Both the position numbers and the translations under genes were made by a program. Positions 16,700-26,148 of a DNA stretch of 64,000 bases are shown here, one piece after another. The notes below the pieces were generated by a model that was not told where the DNA came from, did no database searches, and saw only the letters and a list, made by a program, of their open reading frames with translations. Location: the NCBI GenBank assembly GCA_020026415.1, contig JAHHQL010000004.1:1-64000 (forward strand). Reading direction: 5' to 3'. Each line of letters begins with the position of its first letter. Within the stretch, counting starts at the first letter, position 1. Source of the DNA: Alistipes sp. (lineage in GTDB: Bacteria; Bacteroidota; Bacteroidia; Bacteroidales; Rikenellaceae).

Positions 16700-17106
16700 T
16701 TATTCCTGTCTGATCGAAACATATTCGTAGTAGTCGATGCGGCGGAACGTGAATTGGAAAAGGCGTTTTGCTCCGGTTTTGTTTTCAAAAACCTTCACGC
16801 GGATCTTTTGGTTCCCTCCTCGATCTCGAACCTCAGATCCTCATCCTCATAGACGGGTTCGTTCTCATAGTTGCCTGCGCTCCCGCCGTGGCCGAATTTC
16901 GGGACCTGATTGATGCTCACGTTCACCATCTGATCAAACGGGATGGCGGCCGTAAAGACCCACTCGCCACCCTCACGGGGACAATTTACGGTTTGGGGGG
17001 ACAAGTGCATCGGTGCATCGTTTCCGTCCTCATCGTCGGAACAGCCCGCAAAAAGCAGGGTGCAGAACGCAAGCAGTCCGAAAAGTTTGTAAAAAATTGG
17101 TTTCAT
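16700..17106 (-). pseudogene. Small lipoprotein gene with a one-base frameshift
   Basis: The start at 17106 gives a lipoprotein signal ending LLFAGC followed by SDDEDGND. The frame then runs through FEIEEGTKRSA and stops at 16795. After the A run at 16806-16809 (four T on the given strand), the other frame continues cleanly to a stop at 16700 and reads IRVKVFENKTGAKRLFQ and RRIDYYEYVSIRQE. Adding one A to that run would give one 135-residue protein exactly in frame. The run could be a sequencing error, a phase-variable tract or a real mutation. The product has a short beta-rich domain of unknown function. Confidence 0.72.
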
Positions 17107-17132
17107 AGGAACTGTGTTTTTAAGGTTTTGCG

Positions 17133-17140
17133 CAAATATA
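17133..17140 (-). promoter_or_regulatory. -7 box of the frameshifted lipoprotein gene
   Basis: TATATTTG on the minus strand, 27 bases before the ATG at 17106, which supports that start over the ATG at 17160. Confidence 0.6.
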
Positions 17141-17225
17141 GCATCTTTTTCTACCCCCACCCATCAAATTTTCGTAAATTATCGTCGATTTATCTTAAAT
17201 CGTAAATTACAGGCTTGATATCCAC

Positions 17226-17262
17226 AAAAAAAGGAGCAACCCGCAATCGGATTGCTCCTTTT
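17226..17262 (-). terminator. Terminator of the kbl-lrp unit
   Basis: AAAAGGAGCAA pairs with TTGCTCCTTTT. Read on the minus strand, a T run follows the hairpin. Confidence 0.85.
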
Positions 17263-17282
17263 CTATTTGGAAGGAATCTTTT

Positions 17283-17753
17283 CTACTCGATGAAATCGAC
17301 ATTCACCTGACGGGAGAATGCTTCGAGCAACGAGATATTGGTTTCCGTAGCCGAAACACCGGGGATACGCAGAATACGATCGAAAATCGTGCGCATCAGA
17401 TGTTCATTGTCCACACAATACAACTTGACCAAAATGTTTCCCTTACCCGTGATGATGTGACATTCGACGACTTCGGGAATCTCCTTGAGATGTTCCACCG
17501 TTTCGTGCAACAACTGGGGATTGGTCAGCGTGATGTTGATGTGCGCACAGATGTCAAAACCCATCATCTTGGGATCGACAATCAGGCGGCTGCCCAAAAT
17601 CACACCTGCCTCGTCAAGTTTGCGAATACGTTGATGAATGGCCGCCCCCGAAATACCGCACTCGCGTGCGATCTCCAGAAAAGGCATACGCGCATTCCGA
17701 ATCAAGTACTTCAGAATCTTGCGGTCAATGGCATCCAAATTGGTCTTCGGCAT
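17283..17753 (-). CDS. Lrp/AsnC-family transcriptional regulator
   Basis: The 156-residue protein has an N-terminal winged helix (LDAIDRKILKYLIRNARMPFLEIARECGISGAAIHQRI) and a C-terminal RAM effector domain (about 68-145), the arrangement of Lrp/AsnC. It follows kbl by 14 bases on the same strand, so it is likely co-transcribed and may respond to amino acids related to glycine or threonine breakdown. The effector is unknown. It could control kbl by feedback, but no operator is identified. Confidence 0.85.
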   Translation of the reverse strand: MPKTNLDAIDRKILKYLIRNARMPFLEIARECGISGAAIHQRIRKLDEAGVILGSRLIVDPKMMGFDICAHINITLTNPQLLHETVEHLKEIPEVVECHIITGKGNILVKLYCVDNEHLMRTIFDRILRIPGVSATETNISLLEAFSRQVNVDFIE

Positions 17754-17767
17754 GGCTACCAGCCTCC

Positions 17768-18955
17768 TTATTTAATCACGTTCAACTCCTTGCCGACCTT
17801 TACGAAGGCTGCGATACAACGGTCAAGCTGCTCGGTGGTGTGACCTGCCGATACCTGAACACGGATACGAGCCTGTCCTTTCGGTACAACGGGGTAGTAG
17901 AAACCGGTTACGAAGATACCCTCGTCCTGCAAACGTGCGGCGAAGTCCTGCGACAACTTGGCATCGTAGAGCATTACGGCGCAGATAGCCGACTGGGTGG
18001 GTTTGATGTCGAAACCTGCGGCCATCATGCCCTTGCGGAAGTGCTCCACGTTGGCAACCAGACGGTCGTGAATTTCGTTGCTCTCGCCCAGCATCTTGAA
18101 CATCTCGATCGAAGCACCTACGACAACGGGAGGCAGCGAGTTCGAGAACAGGTAGGGACGCGAACGCTGACGCAGCATGTCGATGATCTCCTTACGACCC
18201 GTGGTGTAACCACCTACTGCACCACCAAATGCCTTACCCAGCGTACCGGTCAGGATATCGACCTTACCGCGCAGGTTGTACAACTCGGTGATACCGCGGC
18301 CGGTCTTGCCCAGAACACCTGCCGAGTGACACTCATCAACCATCACGAGTGCATCGTATTTTTCGGCCAACTCGCAGATCCTGTCCAGCGGAGCGGCATT
18401 ACCGTCCATCGAGAATACACCGTCGGTGCAGATGATGCGGAAACGCTGAGCCTGAGCCTCTTTGAGTTTCTCCTCAAGGTCAGCCATGTCGGCGTTGGCG
18501 TAGCGGTAACGAACAGCCTTGCACAAACGTACACCGTCGATGATCGAAGCGTGGTTCAACGAGTCGGAGATGATGGCATCCTGATCGGTGAACAAAGGCT
18601 CGAACACACCACCGTTGGCGTCGAAGCAGGCAGCGTAGAGGATGGTGTCCTCCGTACCGAAGTAATCGGCGATGGCCTTCTCCAACTGCTTGTGCAGATC
18701 CTGACAACCGCAGATGAAACGTACCGACGACATACCGAAACCGCGCTCGTCCATAGCCTTCTTACCGGCCTCGATCAGACGTTTGTTGTCCGACAGACCC
18801 AGGTAGTTGTTGGCGCAGAAGTTCAGAACCGGTGCACCCTTGACCGTGATCTCGGCGCGCTGGGGCGATTCGATGACACGCTCTGTCTTGTAAAGACCGG
18901 CAGCCTTCAACTCTTCGAGTTCGTGCTGCAAATGCTCTTTGATTTTTCCGTACAT
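17768..18955 (-). CDS. kbl: Glycine C-acetyltransferase (2-amino-3-ketobutyrate CoA ligase)
   Basis: The 395-residue PLP enzyme is of the alpha-oxoamine synthase family and converts 2-amino-3-ketobutyrate plus CoA to glycine and acetyl-CoA. Visible are NFCANNYLGLSD (about 46-57), the PLP-contacting VDECHSAGVLG (about 205-215) and the Lys-containing TGTLGKAFGGAVGGY (about 236-250). The start at 18955 gives MYGKIKEHLQ, the usual N-terminus; the upstream in-frame ATG adds 14 residues without homology. No threonine dehydrogenase is nearby. An alternative in this family would be an 8-amino-7-oxononanoate or serine palmitoyl-like synthase, which is less likely from the N-terminus. Confidence 0.85.
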   Translation of the reverse strand: MYGKIKEHLQHELEELKAAGLYKTERVIESPQRAEITVKGAPVLNFCANNYLGLSDNKRLIEAGKKAMDERGFGMSSVRFICGCQDLHKQLEKAIADYFGTEDTILYAACFDANGGVFEPLFTDQDAIISDSLNHASIIDGVRLCKAVRYRYANADMADLEEKLKEAQAQRFRIICTDGVFSMDGNAAPLDRICELAEKYDALVMVDECHSAGVLGKTGRGITELYNLRGKVDILTGTLGKAFGGAVGGYTTGRKEIIDMLRQRSRPYLFSNSLPPVVVGASIEMFKMLGESNEIHDRLVANVEHFRKGMMAAGFDIKPTQSAICAVMLYDAKLSQDFAARLQDEGIFVTGFYYPVVPKGQARIRVQVSAGHTTEQLDRCIAAFVKVGKELNVIK

Positions 18956-19005
18956 AATATTGATAATTTTAAGATGTATTGGCTGTATAAGTTTCAAATC
19001 ATTAG

Positions 19006-19013
19006 CAAAGATA
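19006..19013 (-). promoter_or_regulatory. -7 box of kbl
   Basis: TATCTTTG on the minus strand, 50 bases before the kbl ATG. The divergent spacer 18956-19225 also holds the galE promoter and no convincing gene. Confidence 0.7.
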
Positions 19014-19186
19014 TAACATTTTTCGACTGATTGTCATCTTTTTGCGTTTTTTTTCGCTTTTGCGCCTGTTTTTTGAAGCCGCAGCGGGAAAGGCCGCCTC
19101 ATACCTATATTATCGAGAAGATGCCACCCCCGAAAATTCGGGGTTACATTTGTCGGTAAATATAAGAATTTTCGGGAAATAATCCT

Positions 19187-19194
19187 TATTTTTG
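19187..19194 (+). promoter_or_regulatory. -7 box of galE
   Basis: TATTTTTG, 31 bases before the galE ATG. No clear -33 element. Confidence 0.6.
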
Positions 19195-19225
19195 CCTGAA
19201 AATAAATCACACAAAACCTCAAATC

Positions 19226-20254
19226 ATGAAAAAAGAGTGCGTTTTAGTCTGCGGAGGTGCCGGATACATCGGTTCGCACACCTGCGTGGAATTGATTCAG
19301 GCCGGCTATGACGTTGTTGTCGTGGATAATTTCTCGAACAGCGAACCTTCGGCCATCGACCATGTCCGCCGGATTACGGGTGCGGAAATTCCGCTGATCG
19401 AAGCCGACTGCTGCGACCGCGAGGCATTCCGCAAGGTGTTCGAGAAGTACGAGTTCAATTCGGCCATCCACTTCGCCGCATCGAAGGCCGTGGGCGAGTC
19501 CGTGCAGAAGCCGATGCTCTACTACCGCAACAACCTCACTTCGCTCATGAATCTGATCGACCTGATGCACGAGTTCAACCGTCCGAATCTGGTGTTCTCG
19601 TCGTCGTGTACGGTGTATGGCGAACCCAAGAAGCAGCCCGTGACCGAGCAGACACCCCGTCAGGAAGCCACCTCGCCCTACGGCAACACCAAGAAGATCT
19701 CGGAGGATATTCTGCGCGACGCGATGAAGGCCTACACCGACATGAAGACCATCGCCCTGCGCTACTTCAACCCCATCGGCGCACACCCCTCGGCTCTCAT
19801 CGGCGAATTGCCCCGCGGTGTACCCCAGAACCTCGTGCCTTACGTGACGCAGACCGCCGCCGGCATCCGCGAGTGTCTGTCGATCTTCGGAGACGACTAT
19901 CCCACACCCGACGGATCGTGCATCCGCGACTACATCGACGTGGTGGATTTGGCGAAGGCTCACGTGGCCGCCATCAACCGCATGACGCAAGGCAAGTCGG
20001 AGGCGAATTTCGAGGTGTTCAACATCGGTACGGGACGCGGTGTTTCGGTACTCGAACTGGCAAACAAATTCCAGCAGGTAAACCACCTGAAACTCAACTA
20101 CAAGATCGCTCCCCGCCGCGAGGGCGACATCATCGCCATCTGGGCAGATCCCACCCGCGCCAACACCGTCCTCGGCTGGAAGGCGGAACGCACGTTGGAC
20201 GAGACGCTCGAATCGGCATGGAACTGGGAAAAACACCTGCGCGGCATCGAATAA
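19226..20254 (+). CDS. galE: UDP-glucose 4-epimerase
   Basis: The 342-residue extended short-chain dehydrogenase interconverts UDP-glucose and UDP-galactose with bound NAD. Visible are GGAGYIGSH (about 9-17), the catalytic SSSCTVYG (about 124-131) and SPYGNTK with the Tyr-Lys pair (about 150-156). The length and the NPIGAHPSALIGE stretch are typical of GalE. It stands alone between a promoter and a terminator. Confidence 0.92.
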   Translation: MKKECVLVCGGAGYIGSHTCVELIQAGYDVVVVDNFSNSEPSAIDHVRRITGAEIPLIEADCCDREAFRKVFEKYEFNSAIHFAASKAVGESVQKPMLYYRNNLTSLMNLIDLMHEFNRPNLVFSSSCTVYGEPKKQPVTEQTPRQEATSPYGNTKKISEDILRDAMKAYTDMKTIALRYFNPIGAHPSALIGELPRGVPQNLVPYVTQTAAGIRECLSIFGDDYPTPDGSCIRDYIDVVDLAKAHVAAINRMTQGKSEANFEVFNIGTGRGVSVLELANKFQQVNHLKLNYKIAPRREGDIIAIWADPTRANTVLGWKAERTLDETLESAWNWEKHLRGIE

Positions 20255-20276
20255 TTGTCGCACATCAATACTCTGA

Positions 20277-20304
20277 AAATCCGATCCTCAAGGGGTCGGA
20301 TTTT
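20277..20304 (+). terminator. Terminator of galE
   Basis: AAAATCCGA pairs with TCGGATTTT; the T tract is short. The rest of the spacer to 20458 has no recognisable gene. Confidence 0.65.
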
Positions 20305-20458
20305 CTATTTCCGCTCACACCGCCCCAAACGGCGAAGCATCCGACCCGTCACCCCGCGAGAGAAAATCTTTCCTCGTTTTTCCTGTTGCAGTCAGTCGGC
20401 TTTCGGGCAGGTCACCCGTTTTTTCGGGGGACGCGATACGATTCTGTCGGGTTTTTCG

Positions 20459-20466
20459 TATCTTTG
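20459..20466 (+). promoter_or_regulatory. -7 box of queD, abutting the start codon
   Basis: TATCTTTG is 7 bases before the ATG at 20474, so the transcript would start at or next to the start codon. Confidence 0.6.
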
Positions 20467-20473
20467 TTGCATT

Positions 20474-20926
20474 ATGGCAGTAATCAGACTTACAAAAGAA
20501 TTTTCGTTCGAGGCGGCACACGCCCTGAACGGTTACGACGGCCCTTGCCGCGAAATACACGGACACTCCTACCGCCTGTTTGTGACGGTCAAAGGAAGTC
20601 CCTCCACCTGTGCGGATGACCCCAAATGCGGGATGGTCATCGACTTCGGCATCCTGAAAAAAGTGGTGAACGAAGTGGTCGTCTCGCGTTACGACCACTC
20701 GCTCGTGCTTCAGGACACCCCCGAAGACGAATCCCTGCGCGAAATGCTCCGCAAACGCTTCAACAACGTCATCACGGTGAATTACCGCCCCACATGCGAA
20801 AACATGTTGCCCGATTTCGCCCGTCAGATTCAGGCTCGTCTTCCCGAAGGCATCACGCTCCAAGCCCTGCGTCTGCACGAAACCGCAACCTCCTACGCCG
20901 AATGGTTCGCCGAGGACAACGAGTAA
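20474..20926 (+). CDS. queD: 6-carboxytetrahydropterin synthase (QueD family)
   Basis: The 150-residue protein of the QueD/6-pyruvoyltetrahydropterin synthase family makes 6-carboxytetrahydropterin in queuosine synthesis. Visible are the zinc-binding His in FEAAHALNG (about 14), the Cys and the HGHSY zinc motif in GPCREIHGHSYRL (about 23-35), and the acidic residue in HETATSYAEW near the C-terminus. The start is chosen because it gives the conserved MAVIRLTKEF. The polA gene follows 42 bases later and may be co-transcribed. Confidence 0.88.
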   Translation: MAVIRLTKEFSFEAAHALNGYDGPCREIHGHSYRLFVTVKGSPSTCADDPKCGMVIDFGILKKVVNEVVVSRYDHSLVLQDTPEDESLREMLRKRFNNVITVNYRPTCENMLPDFARQIQARLPEGITLQALRLHETATSYAEWFAEDNE

Positions 20927-20968
20927 GTTCCACGTGGAACAGGTAACTTCCCCAACCCCGAAAATCCC

Positions 20969-23824
20969 ATGAAACGATTATTTTTGGTTGATGCTTACGC
21001 ATTGATTTTCAAATACTACTATGCGTTTTTGACGCGCCCGATGCGCAACCGCGAGGGACTGAACACCTCGCCTATTTTCGGGTTCGTCAAATTCCTGCGC
21101 GACATCCAGCACCGCGAACATCCCGACCTGTTGGGTGTGGCATTCGATCCCAAGGGCGGATGTTTCCGCCGCGAGATCTTCCCCGAATACAAGGCCAACC
21201 GCTCCGCCACGCCCGAAGACATTCTGAAGGCTGTACCCTACATCAAACGCATCCTCGAAGCGATGCGCATCCCCATCCTTGAGGTACCCGGATTCGAGGC
21301 GGACGATGTGATCGGCACCCTCTCGCAGAAAGGCGTGGAGGCGGGTTACGAAGTGTTTATGGTGACCCCCGACAAGGACTACGGACAACTCGTGCGCGAC
21401 AACTGCAAGATCTACAAACAGCGCGGACAGGACGGTTCGATCGAGATTGTCGATCGAGATGCCATCCGCGAAAAATACGGCATCGACGATCCCGTGCTGG
21501 TGCGCGACATTCTGGCTCTGTGGGGCGATACGGCCGACAACATCCCCGGTGTGCCGGGCATCGGCGAGAAGAGTGCCACGAAACTCGTACAGCAATGGGG
21601 AACGGTCGAAAATATCTTGGATCATGTCTCCGAAATCAAGGGTAAGCAGGGGCAGAACATCGCCTCGTGGAACGACAAACTGCGCTTGGCCAAGACGCTG
21701 ACCGCCATCCGGCTGGATGTTCCCATCGAGTTGGACGAGAAACAGTTGGCGATCTGTTCGCCCGATGTGGAGGCATTGCGCGAGTTGTTCCTCGAATTGG
21801 ATTTCCGTGCCTTTATGGGCGATCTGCCGATGACCTCCTCTACAAAAACTTCCGCCCCGAAACCCGCTCCCCTGCCGAGCATACAGGGCGATCTGTTTGC
21901 CGCCGCCGAGCCGCAACCCGCACCGCAGAAGACCGCTCCGGCACCCGATACAGAGCCTGAAGAATCCGTGGAGTTGGATCTCTTCGCTTCGCTGGCATCG
22001 CCCGAATCGGAAGAGCCCGCCACGGCAGAGACCACCCCGCACGAATATGTGCTGATCACCGAGGCCGCCGCGCTTCGCAAGGTGGTTGATCGTCTGAACC
22101 GCGAGAAGGAGTTCTGCTTCGACACCGAAACCACGGGATTCGACATCTACAACGACCGCATGGTCGGTCTGTCGCTCTCCGTCGAGCCGCACAAGGCGTG
22201 GTATGCCTCCTTCACGAAGGAAAACACGGCGGAATTTATCGAGATCATCCGTCCGTTGTTCGAGAACGAGGCAATCGCCAAGATAGGGCAGAACATCAAG
22301 TTCGATCTGATGGTGTTGCGCCATGCGGGCATCGAAATCAAAGGTCGTCTTTACGACACGATGCTCCTTCACTATCTGCTTGATCCCGAATCGCGTCACA
22401 ACATGAACGCACTGGCGTTGAGATACTTGAACTACAAGCCGATTGAGATCGAGACGCTGATCGGCAAGGGTGCACGCCAACTCACGATGGACCGGGTGGA
22501 GGTGGAGCGCGTCAAGGAGTATGCCGCCGAAGATGCCGACATCACGCTCCGGCTGAAGCAGGCTTTATGGCCGGAGATCGAGAAAGCCGACCTTGTGAAC
22601 CTCTATACCGGGATCGAAGAGCCGATGATCGGCGTATTGGCGGACATCGAATCGGCGGGCGTCAAGATCGACATTCCCGCGCTGAACGAATATGCCGTCG
22701 AGTTGCGTCACCGCCTTGAGGAACTTGAGACCGAGATCCGCAACGAGGCGCAGGAACCGACCCTGAACATCAATTCGCCGCGTCAGTTGGGCGAGATTCT
22801 TTTCGGGCGCATGAAGATCGCCGAAAAGCCCAAAATGACCCGCACGAAGCAATATTGCACGGACGAAGAGTATCTCCAGTCGTTCGCCAAGAAGCACCGC
22901 ATCATCGACCTTATTTTGGAGTATCGCGGGGTGAAGAAACTGCTTTCGACCTATGTCGAAGCGTTACCGTTGTTGGTGAATCCCGCAACAGGACGCATCC
23001 ATACGTCTTTCAATCAAGCCGTTACCGCCACGGGACGACTCTCCTCGACAAATCCCAACCTTCAGAACATTCCCGTGCGTGATGCCCTCGGCAAGCGTAT
23101 CCGCGAGGCGTTCATCCCCTCCGACAAGGATCATCTGCTGCTCTCGTGCGACTATTCGCAGGTCGAGTTGCGCATGATGGCGCATCTGTCGGAAGACGAA
23201 GGTCTGATTGCCGCCTTCGAACACGGTGCCGACATCCACGCCGCCACCGCCGCCCGATTGTTCCACAAGGAACTTTCGGAGGTGACCTCCGACGAACGCC
23301 GCAAAGCCAAAACCGCCAATTTCGGCATCATCTACGGCATCTCGCCCTTCGGTCTGAGCCAGCGTCTGGAGATCCCCCGAAAGGAGGCCAAGGAGATCAT
23401 CGACAATTACTTCGCCTCCTATCCCAAGGTCAAGGAATATATGGATCGCGTGGTGGATCAGGCGCGTCAGGACGGCTATGTGAAGACCATCTGCGGCCGT
23501 CGCCGTTTCCTCGCGGACATCACCTCCCGCAATGCCGTTGCCCGAGGTCTGGCCGAGCGCAACGCCGTCAATGCCCCGATTCAGGGTTCTGCCGCCGATG
23601 TGATGAAATTGGCAATGATCCATGTCAGCCGACGTTTCAAGGAGGAAGGAATCCGTTCGCGCGTGATTCTTCAGGTACATGACGAATTGATCGTCGATAT
23701 GCTTGTCGAAGAACAGGAAAAAGTCGTACGGATCGTGCGCGACGAGATGGAGAATGCCGTGCATCTGCGCGTGCCGCTGACGGCCGATGCAGGCATCGGA
23801 AAAAACTGGTTGGAAGCGCATTAG
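20969..23824 (+). CDS. polA: DNA polymerase I
   Basis: The 951-residue protein has three domains: a 5'-3' exonuclease at about 1-280 (DAYALIFKYYYAF, FEADDVIGTL), a proline/alanine-rich linker at about 290-345, an active 3'-5' exonuclease at about 350-540 with FDTETTGFD, and an A-family polymerase at about 560-951 with SCDYSQVELRMMAHLS, RRKAKTANFGIIYGIS and the catalytic QVHDELIVD near the end. It removes primers and fills gaps in repair and replication. The domains and length are typical. Confidence 0.95.
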   Translation: MKRLFLVDAYALIFKYYYAFLTRPMRNREGLNTSPIFGFVKFLRDIQHREHPDLLGVAFDPKGGCFRREIFPEYKANRSATPEDILKAVPYIKRILEAMRIPILEVPGFEADDVIGTLSQKGVEAGYEVFMVTPDKDYGQLVRDNCKIYKQRGQDGSIEIVDRDAIREKYGIDDPVLVRDILALWGDTADNIPGVPGIGEKSATKLVQQWGTVENILDHVSEIKGKQGQNIASWNDKLRLAKTLTAIRLDVPIELDEKQLAICSPDVEALRELFLELDFRAFMGDLPMTSSTKTSAPKPAPLPSIQGDLFAAAEPQPAPQKTAPAPDTEPEESVELDLFASLASPESEEPATAETTPHEYVLITEAAALRKVVDRLNREKEFCFDTETTGFDIYNDRMVGLSLSVEPHKAWYASFTKENTAEFIEIIRPLFENEAIAKIGQNIKFDLMVLRHAGIEIKGRLYDTMLLHYLLDPESRHNMNALALRYLNYKPIEIETLIGKGARQLTMDRVEVERVKEYAAEDADITLRLKQALWPEIEKADLVNLYTGIEEPMIGVLADIESAGVKIDIPALNEYAVELRHRLEELETEIRNEAQEPTLNINSPRQLGEILFGRMKIAEKPKMTRTKQYCTDEEYLQSFAKKHRIIDLILEYRGVKKLLSTYVEALPLLVNPATGRIHTSFNQAVTATGRLSSTNPNLQNIPVRDALGKRIREAFIPSDKDHLLLSCDYSQVELRMMAHLSEDEGLIAAFEHGADIHAATAARLFHKELSEVTSDERRKAKTANFGIIYGISPFGLSQRLEIPRKEAKEIIDNYFASYPKVKEYMDRVVDQARQDGYVKTICGRRRFLADITSRNAVARGLAERNAVNAPIQGSAADVMKLAMIHVSRRFKEEGIRSRVILQVHDELIVDMLVEEQEKVVRIVRDEMENAVHLRVPLTADAGIGKNWLEAH

Positions 23825-23840
23825 ACGTTCCCATGAACAC

Positions 23841-23872
23841 AAAACAGGAGGCTTTTCAAAGCCTCCTGTTTT
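23841..23872. terminator. Bidirectional terminator between polA and the EEP gene
   Basis: AAAACAGGAGGCTTT pairs with AAAGCCTCCTGTTTT. It overlaps the stop region of the converging gene. Confidence 0.88.
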
Positions 23873-24920
23873 ATTTGTAACAGAGATCTGCCGCAACCAA
23901 TTTGTGGTCGCTCAGCCGATCCTCCAATGTTCGGAATCGGACGCAGCGGAACGAATCATCGTAGAAAACATAGTCGATACGCAACACACCCAAAATTCCA
24001 CGGAAAGTCGCCCCGAATCCGTTACCCGCCTCGCGGAACGAATCGTGCAGACGTTTTGTCATCATGCGATAGGAATAGGACGCGGGCGTATCATTGAAAT
24101 CACCCGTCACCAGCACGGGATAGGGACTCGAATCCACCATTTCGCAGATCGTTTCAACCTGTTCCCGACGAAGCCGGTTGTTTTTTTCCAGCGTGGAGAC
24201 TATTTTCCGAATTGGAGCCTCACTTCCTTGTTCTTTATGATATTGCCCGCGCAATTGGGAAACACCCGAAGTTTGCAGATGCACCGTAATGACACGGACA
24301 GTGTCTTTCGGTGTCACAATATCCGCCCACATATAATCGTTGCCCGAATCGAATTTTTTGTATTCGGATTTAAGAATCGGGAAACGACTTATGATCGCAA
24401 TTCCATCTTCGGTTGTAGTATAATATCCCATTCGATTCCGAAAACTTTGTAATATCCATTCTCCGGTAGTTCGCCAAAGCCACTGACAATCCTTAAACTC
24501 CTGAAGGCAAAGCACATCGAACTTCTCATATTTACACACCTGAATAAGTTTATCAACAATATTTATCAGACTATTACCTTCCCACATGAAATAACAGGCA
24601 TTGAGCGATGCCACCCTCAAATCCTGTTTTTCATCCGAGGAACGGGTATATTGGAAGTTTGAGAGGATGTAATCCCCGTTGAAAAGAATCGCCAACAGAG
24701 GGAGCAACGAAACCCACCACCTCCGTCTTAACAGCCAAAAAACCAGCACAAAACCGTTTGCAACCAATATCAAAGGAGTCAAAAGGGCTATGATGCCCCA
24801 GAAACGACCGTCTGCGGGCGGAAGAAACGAGACGAACCAGCACAACAACGCCACCACCAGAAGACCGAGTGTCAAAAGCAGCCCGGTGAAGAAAAGTTTC
24901 GGATATTTAAGTTTATTCAC
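23871..24920 (-). CDS. Membrane-anchored endonuclease/exonuclease/phosphatase family protein
   Basis: The 349-residue protein has three N-terminal membrane helices (about 8-30, 41-65, 69-85) and an EEP catalytic domain. Active-site residues are visible: Asn in SLNACYF, Glu in LCLQEF, the GDFNDTP motif and the C-terminal SDHKLV. The natural substrate is unknown; family members cut phosphodiesters of DNA, RNA, phospholipids or inositol phosphates. The spacing of three helices followed by the domain is common in Bacteroidota. No clear promoter box was found in 24921-25016. Confidence 0.82.
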   Translation of the reverse strand: MNKLKYPKLFFTGLLLTLGLLVVALLCWFVSFLPPADGRFWGIIALLTPLILVANGFVLVFWLLRRRWWVSLLPLLAILFNGDYILSNFQYTRSSDEKQDLRVASLNACYFMWEGNSLINIVDKLIQVCKYEKFDVLCLQEFKDCQWLWRTTGEWILQSFRNRMGYYTTTEDGIAIISRFPILKSEYKKFDSGNDYMWADIVTPKDTVRVITVHLQTSGVSQLRGQYHKEQGSEAPIRKIVSTLEKNNRLRREQVETICEMVDSSPYPVLVTGDFNDTPASYSYRMMTKRLHDSFREAGNGFGATFRGILGVLRIDYVFYDDSFRCVRFRTLEDRLSDHKLVAADLCYK

Positions 24921-25016
24921 GTTGCGAAAAGATATTTAATATTCTAAAGAACGCTCCCCGCCAAAAAATATTATTCGGTTCAATACGAATTAGAAAACCG
25001 CGACGAAGGTATGAAA

Positions 25017-25047
25017 AAGGCCTCTTTCCACCAAGAAAGAGACCTTA
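25017..25047 (-). terminator. Probable terminator of the glycine-lipid operon
   Basis: Read on the minus strand, AAGGTCTCTTTC pairs with GAAAGAGGCCTT (one mismatch) and TTTTT follows. A second hairpin, CCGAAA/TTTCGG at 25117-25136, abuts the GNAT stop codon. The remainder of 24921-25137 is AT-rich and has no gene. Confidence 0.6.
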
Positions 25048-25137
25048 AATCTTCCATTTGTACTCATTTCGGAGAGATCCCGTTCCAAATTTCCGAAAGA
25101 GCGATCAAATGATATTCCGAAAAACGATTGTTTCGGT

Positions 25138-26142
25138 TTATTCCTTGCGTAATTTGATCCGCTCCAGATGCGCCCGCAGACGGTCGGCAAACTCCTCGCG
25201 GCGGTGTTTCAGGTTGGCCTGCCAACCCTCCCAGCGCGTGTAGCGGTCGCGTTTTTCGGGATAGATGTCCGAGATGGTGATCAGAATACCCGTCTCCTCG
25301 ACATCGCCGAAATCGGGATTGCACACCGTGTCGAACACCTTCATCGACGGCGAAAGGTTCATGTAGGCGTTGATCAGCGGCGGGATATTCTCGTTAAATT
25401 CACGGATTTTCTGAATCAGGATGCGGTAGTTCTCCATGTAGTTGCGCCCCGTGAACAACTGCTCGTAATAGGGGTCGTCCAAATCCAACTCAATGGGCTC
25501 CACACCCGTTATAAGTCCCTCTCGATCGGGGAAATAACGACGCAGGAACCAGATCAGCGCATTGCGTGCCACCGCCTTGTAGGAGGTGTACATCGTCACC
25601 TTGCCGAAGAGGTATTTCACCGAAGGATTCAGCACCAGAATGGCTCCCAGTCCGTCCCAGAGATTGTCCAACGCAAAGAGGCTCTTGGGGTTCTGACGCA
25701 CCTGATAGGCATGTTGGACGAACGAGCGTCCCAATTCCATAGTTTTGGGGAGGTATTTCTTGCGGAAACGGTCGCTGAAGTGGAAATAATGCTCCGTGGA
25801 GAGGTGTCGGGGAAACTCCGATGAACAGATGATGAAGCGGTAACCGCCGACGATCTCCTCGGCCTGCGGATCCCACACGATGAGTTGGAAGTAGCCGTCC
25901 GACGCCAAATCCTCTTCATCGACATCAAGCGGTTTTCCCGTACCTCCGCCCGCATTGCGGAATGCCTCCTCGCGCAAACGTCCCACCTCGCGCATCAGCA
26001 TCGGACACTCGGTGGCAGAAAACAGGTAAATTTCATTTCCCGCCTTGTGCGTATCGCGCACCTTACGCACGGCGGCAAGTTCTTTTTTGAGTGCCTCGCG
26101 TTCGACACGGGGAATGATCGGTTGTTGTGATTCTGACTGCAT
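25138..26142 (-). CDS. glsB: GNAT-type N-acyltransferase, probable glycine-lipid synthase GlsB
   Basis: The 334-residue protein belongs to the hemolysin/GNAT acyltransferase group to which the Bacteroides glycine N-acyltransferase GlsB belongs. It would join an acyl-ACP 3-hydroxy fatty acid to glycine, the first step of glycine (commendamide-type) lipids. Visible are VGRLREEAFRNAGGGTG and the GNAT core ELGRSFVQHAYQVR with DLLWDG-like LDNLWDGLGAIL. The start at 26142 is the first ATG after a -7 box; the long open frame extending upstream is a shadow of the adjoining gene. The partner acyltransferase lies upstream, which strengthens the call. The assignment as glsB is by family and context. Confidence 0.75.
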   Translation of the reverse strand: MQSESQQPIIPRVEREALKKELAAVRKVRDTHKAGNEIYLFSATECPMLMREVGRLREEAFRNAGGGTGKPLDVDEEDLASDGYFQLIVWDPQAEEIVGGYRFIICSSEFPRHLSTEHYFHFSDRFRKKYLPKTMELGRSFVQHAYQVRQNPKSLFALDNLWDGLGAILVLNPSVKYLFGKVTMYTSYKAVARNALIWFLRRYFPDREGLITGVEPIELDLDDPYYEQLFTGRNYMENYRILIQKIREFNENIPPLINAYMNLSPSMKVFDTVCNPDFGDVEETGILITISDIYPEKRDRYTRWEGWQANLKHRREEFADRLRAHLERIKLRKE

Positions 26143-26148
26143 AATAAG

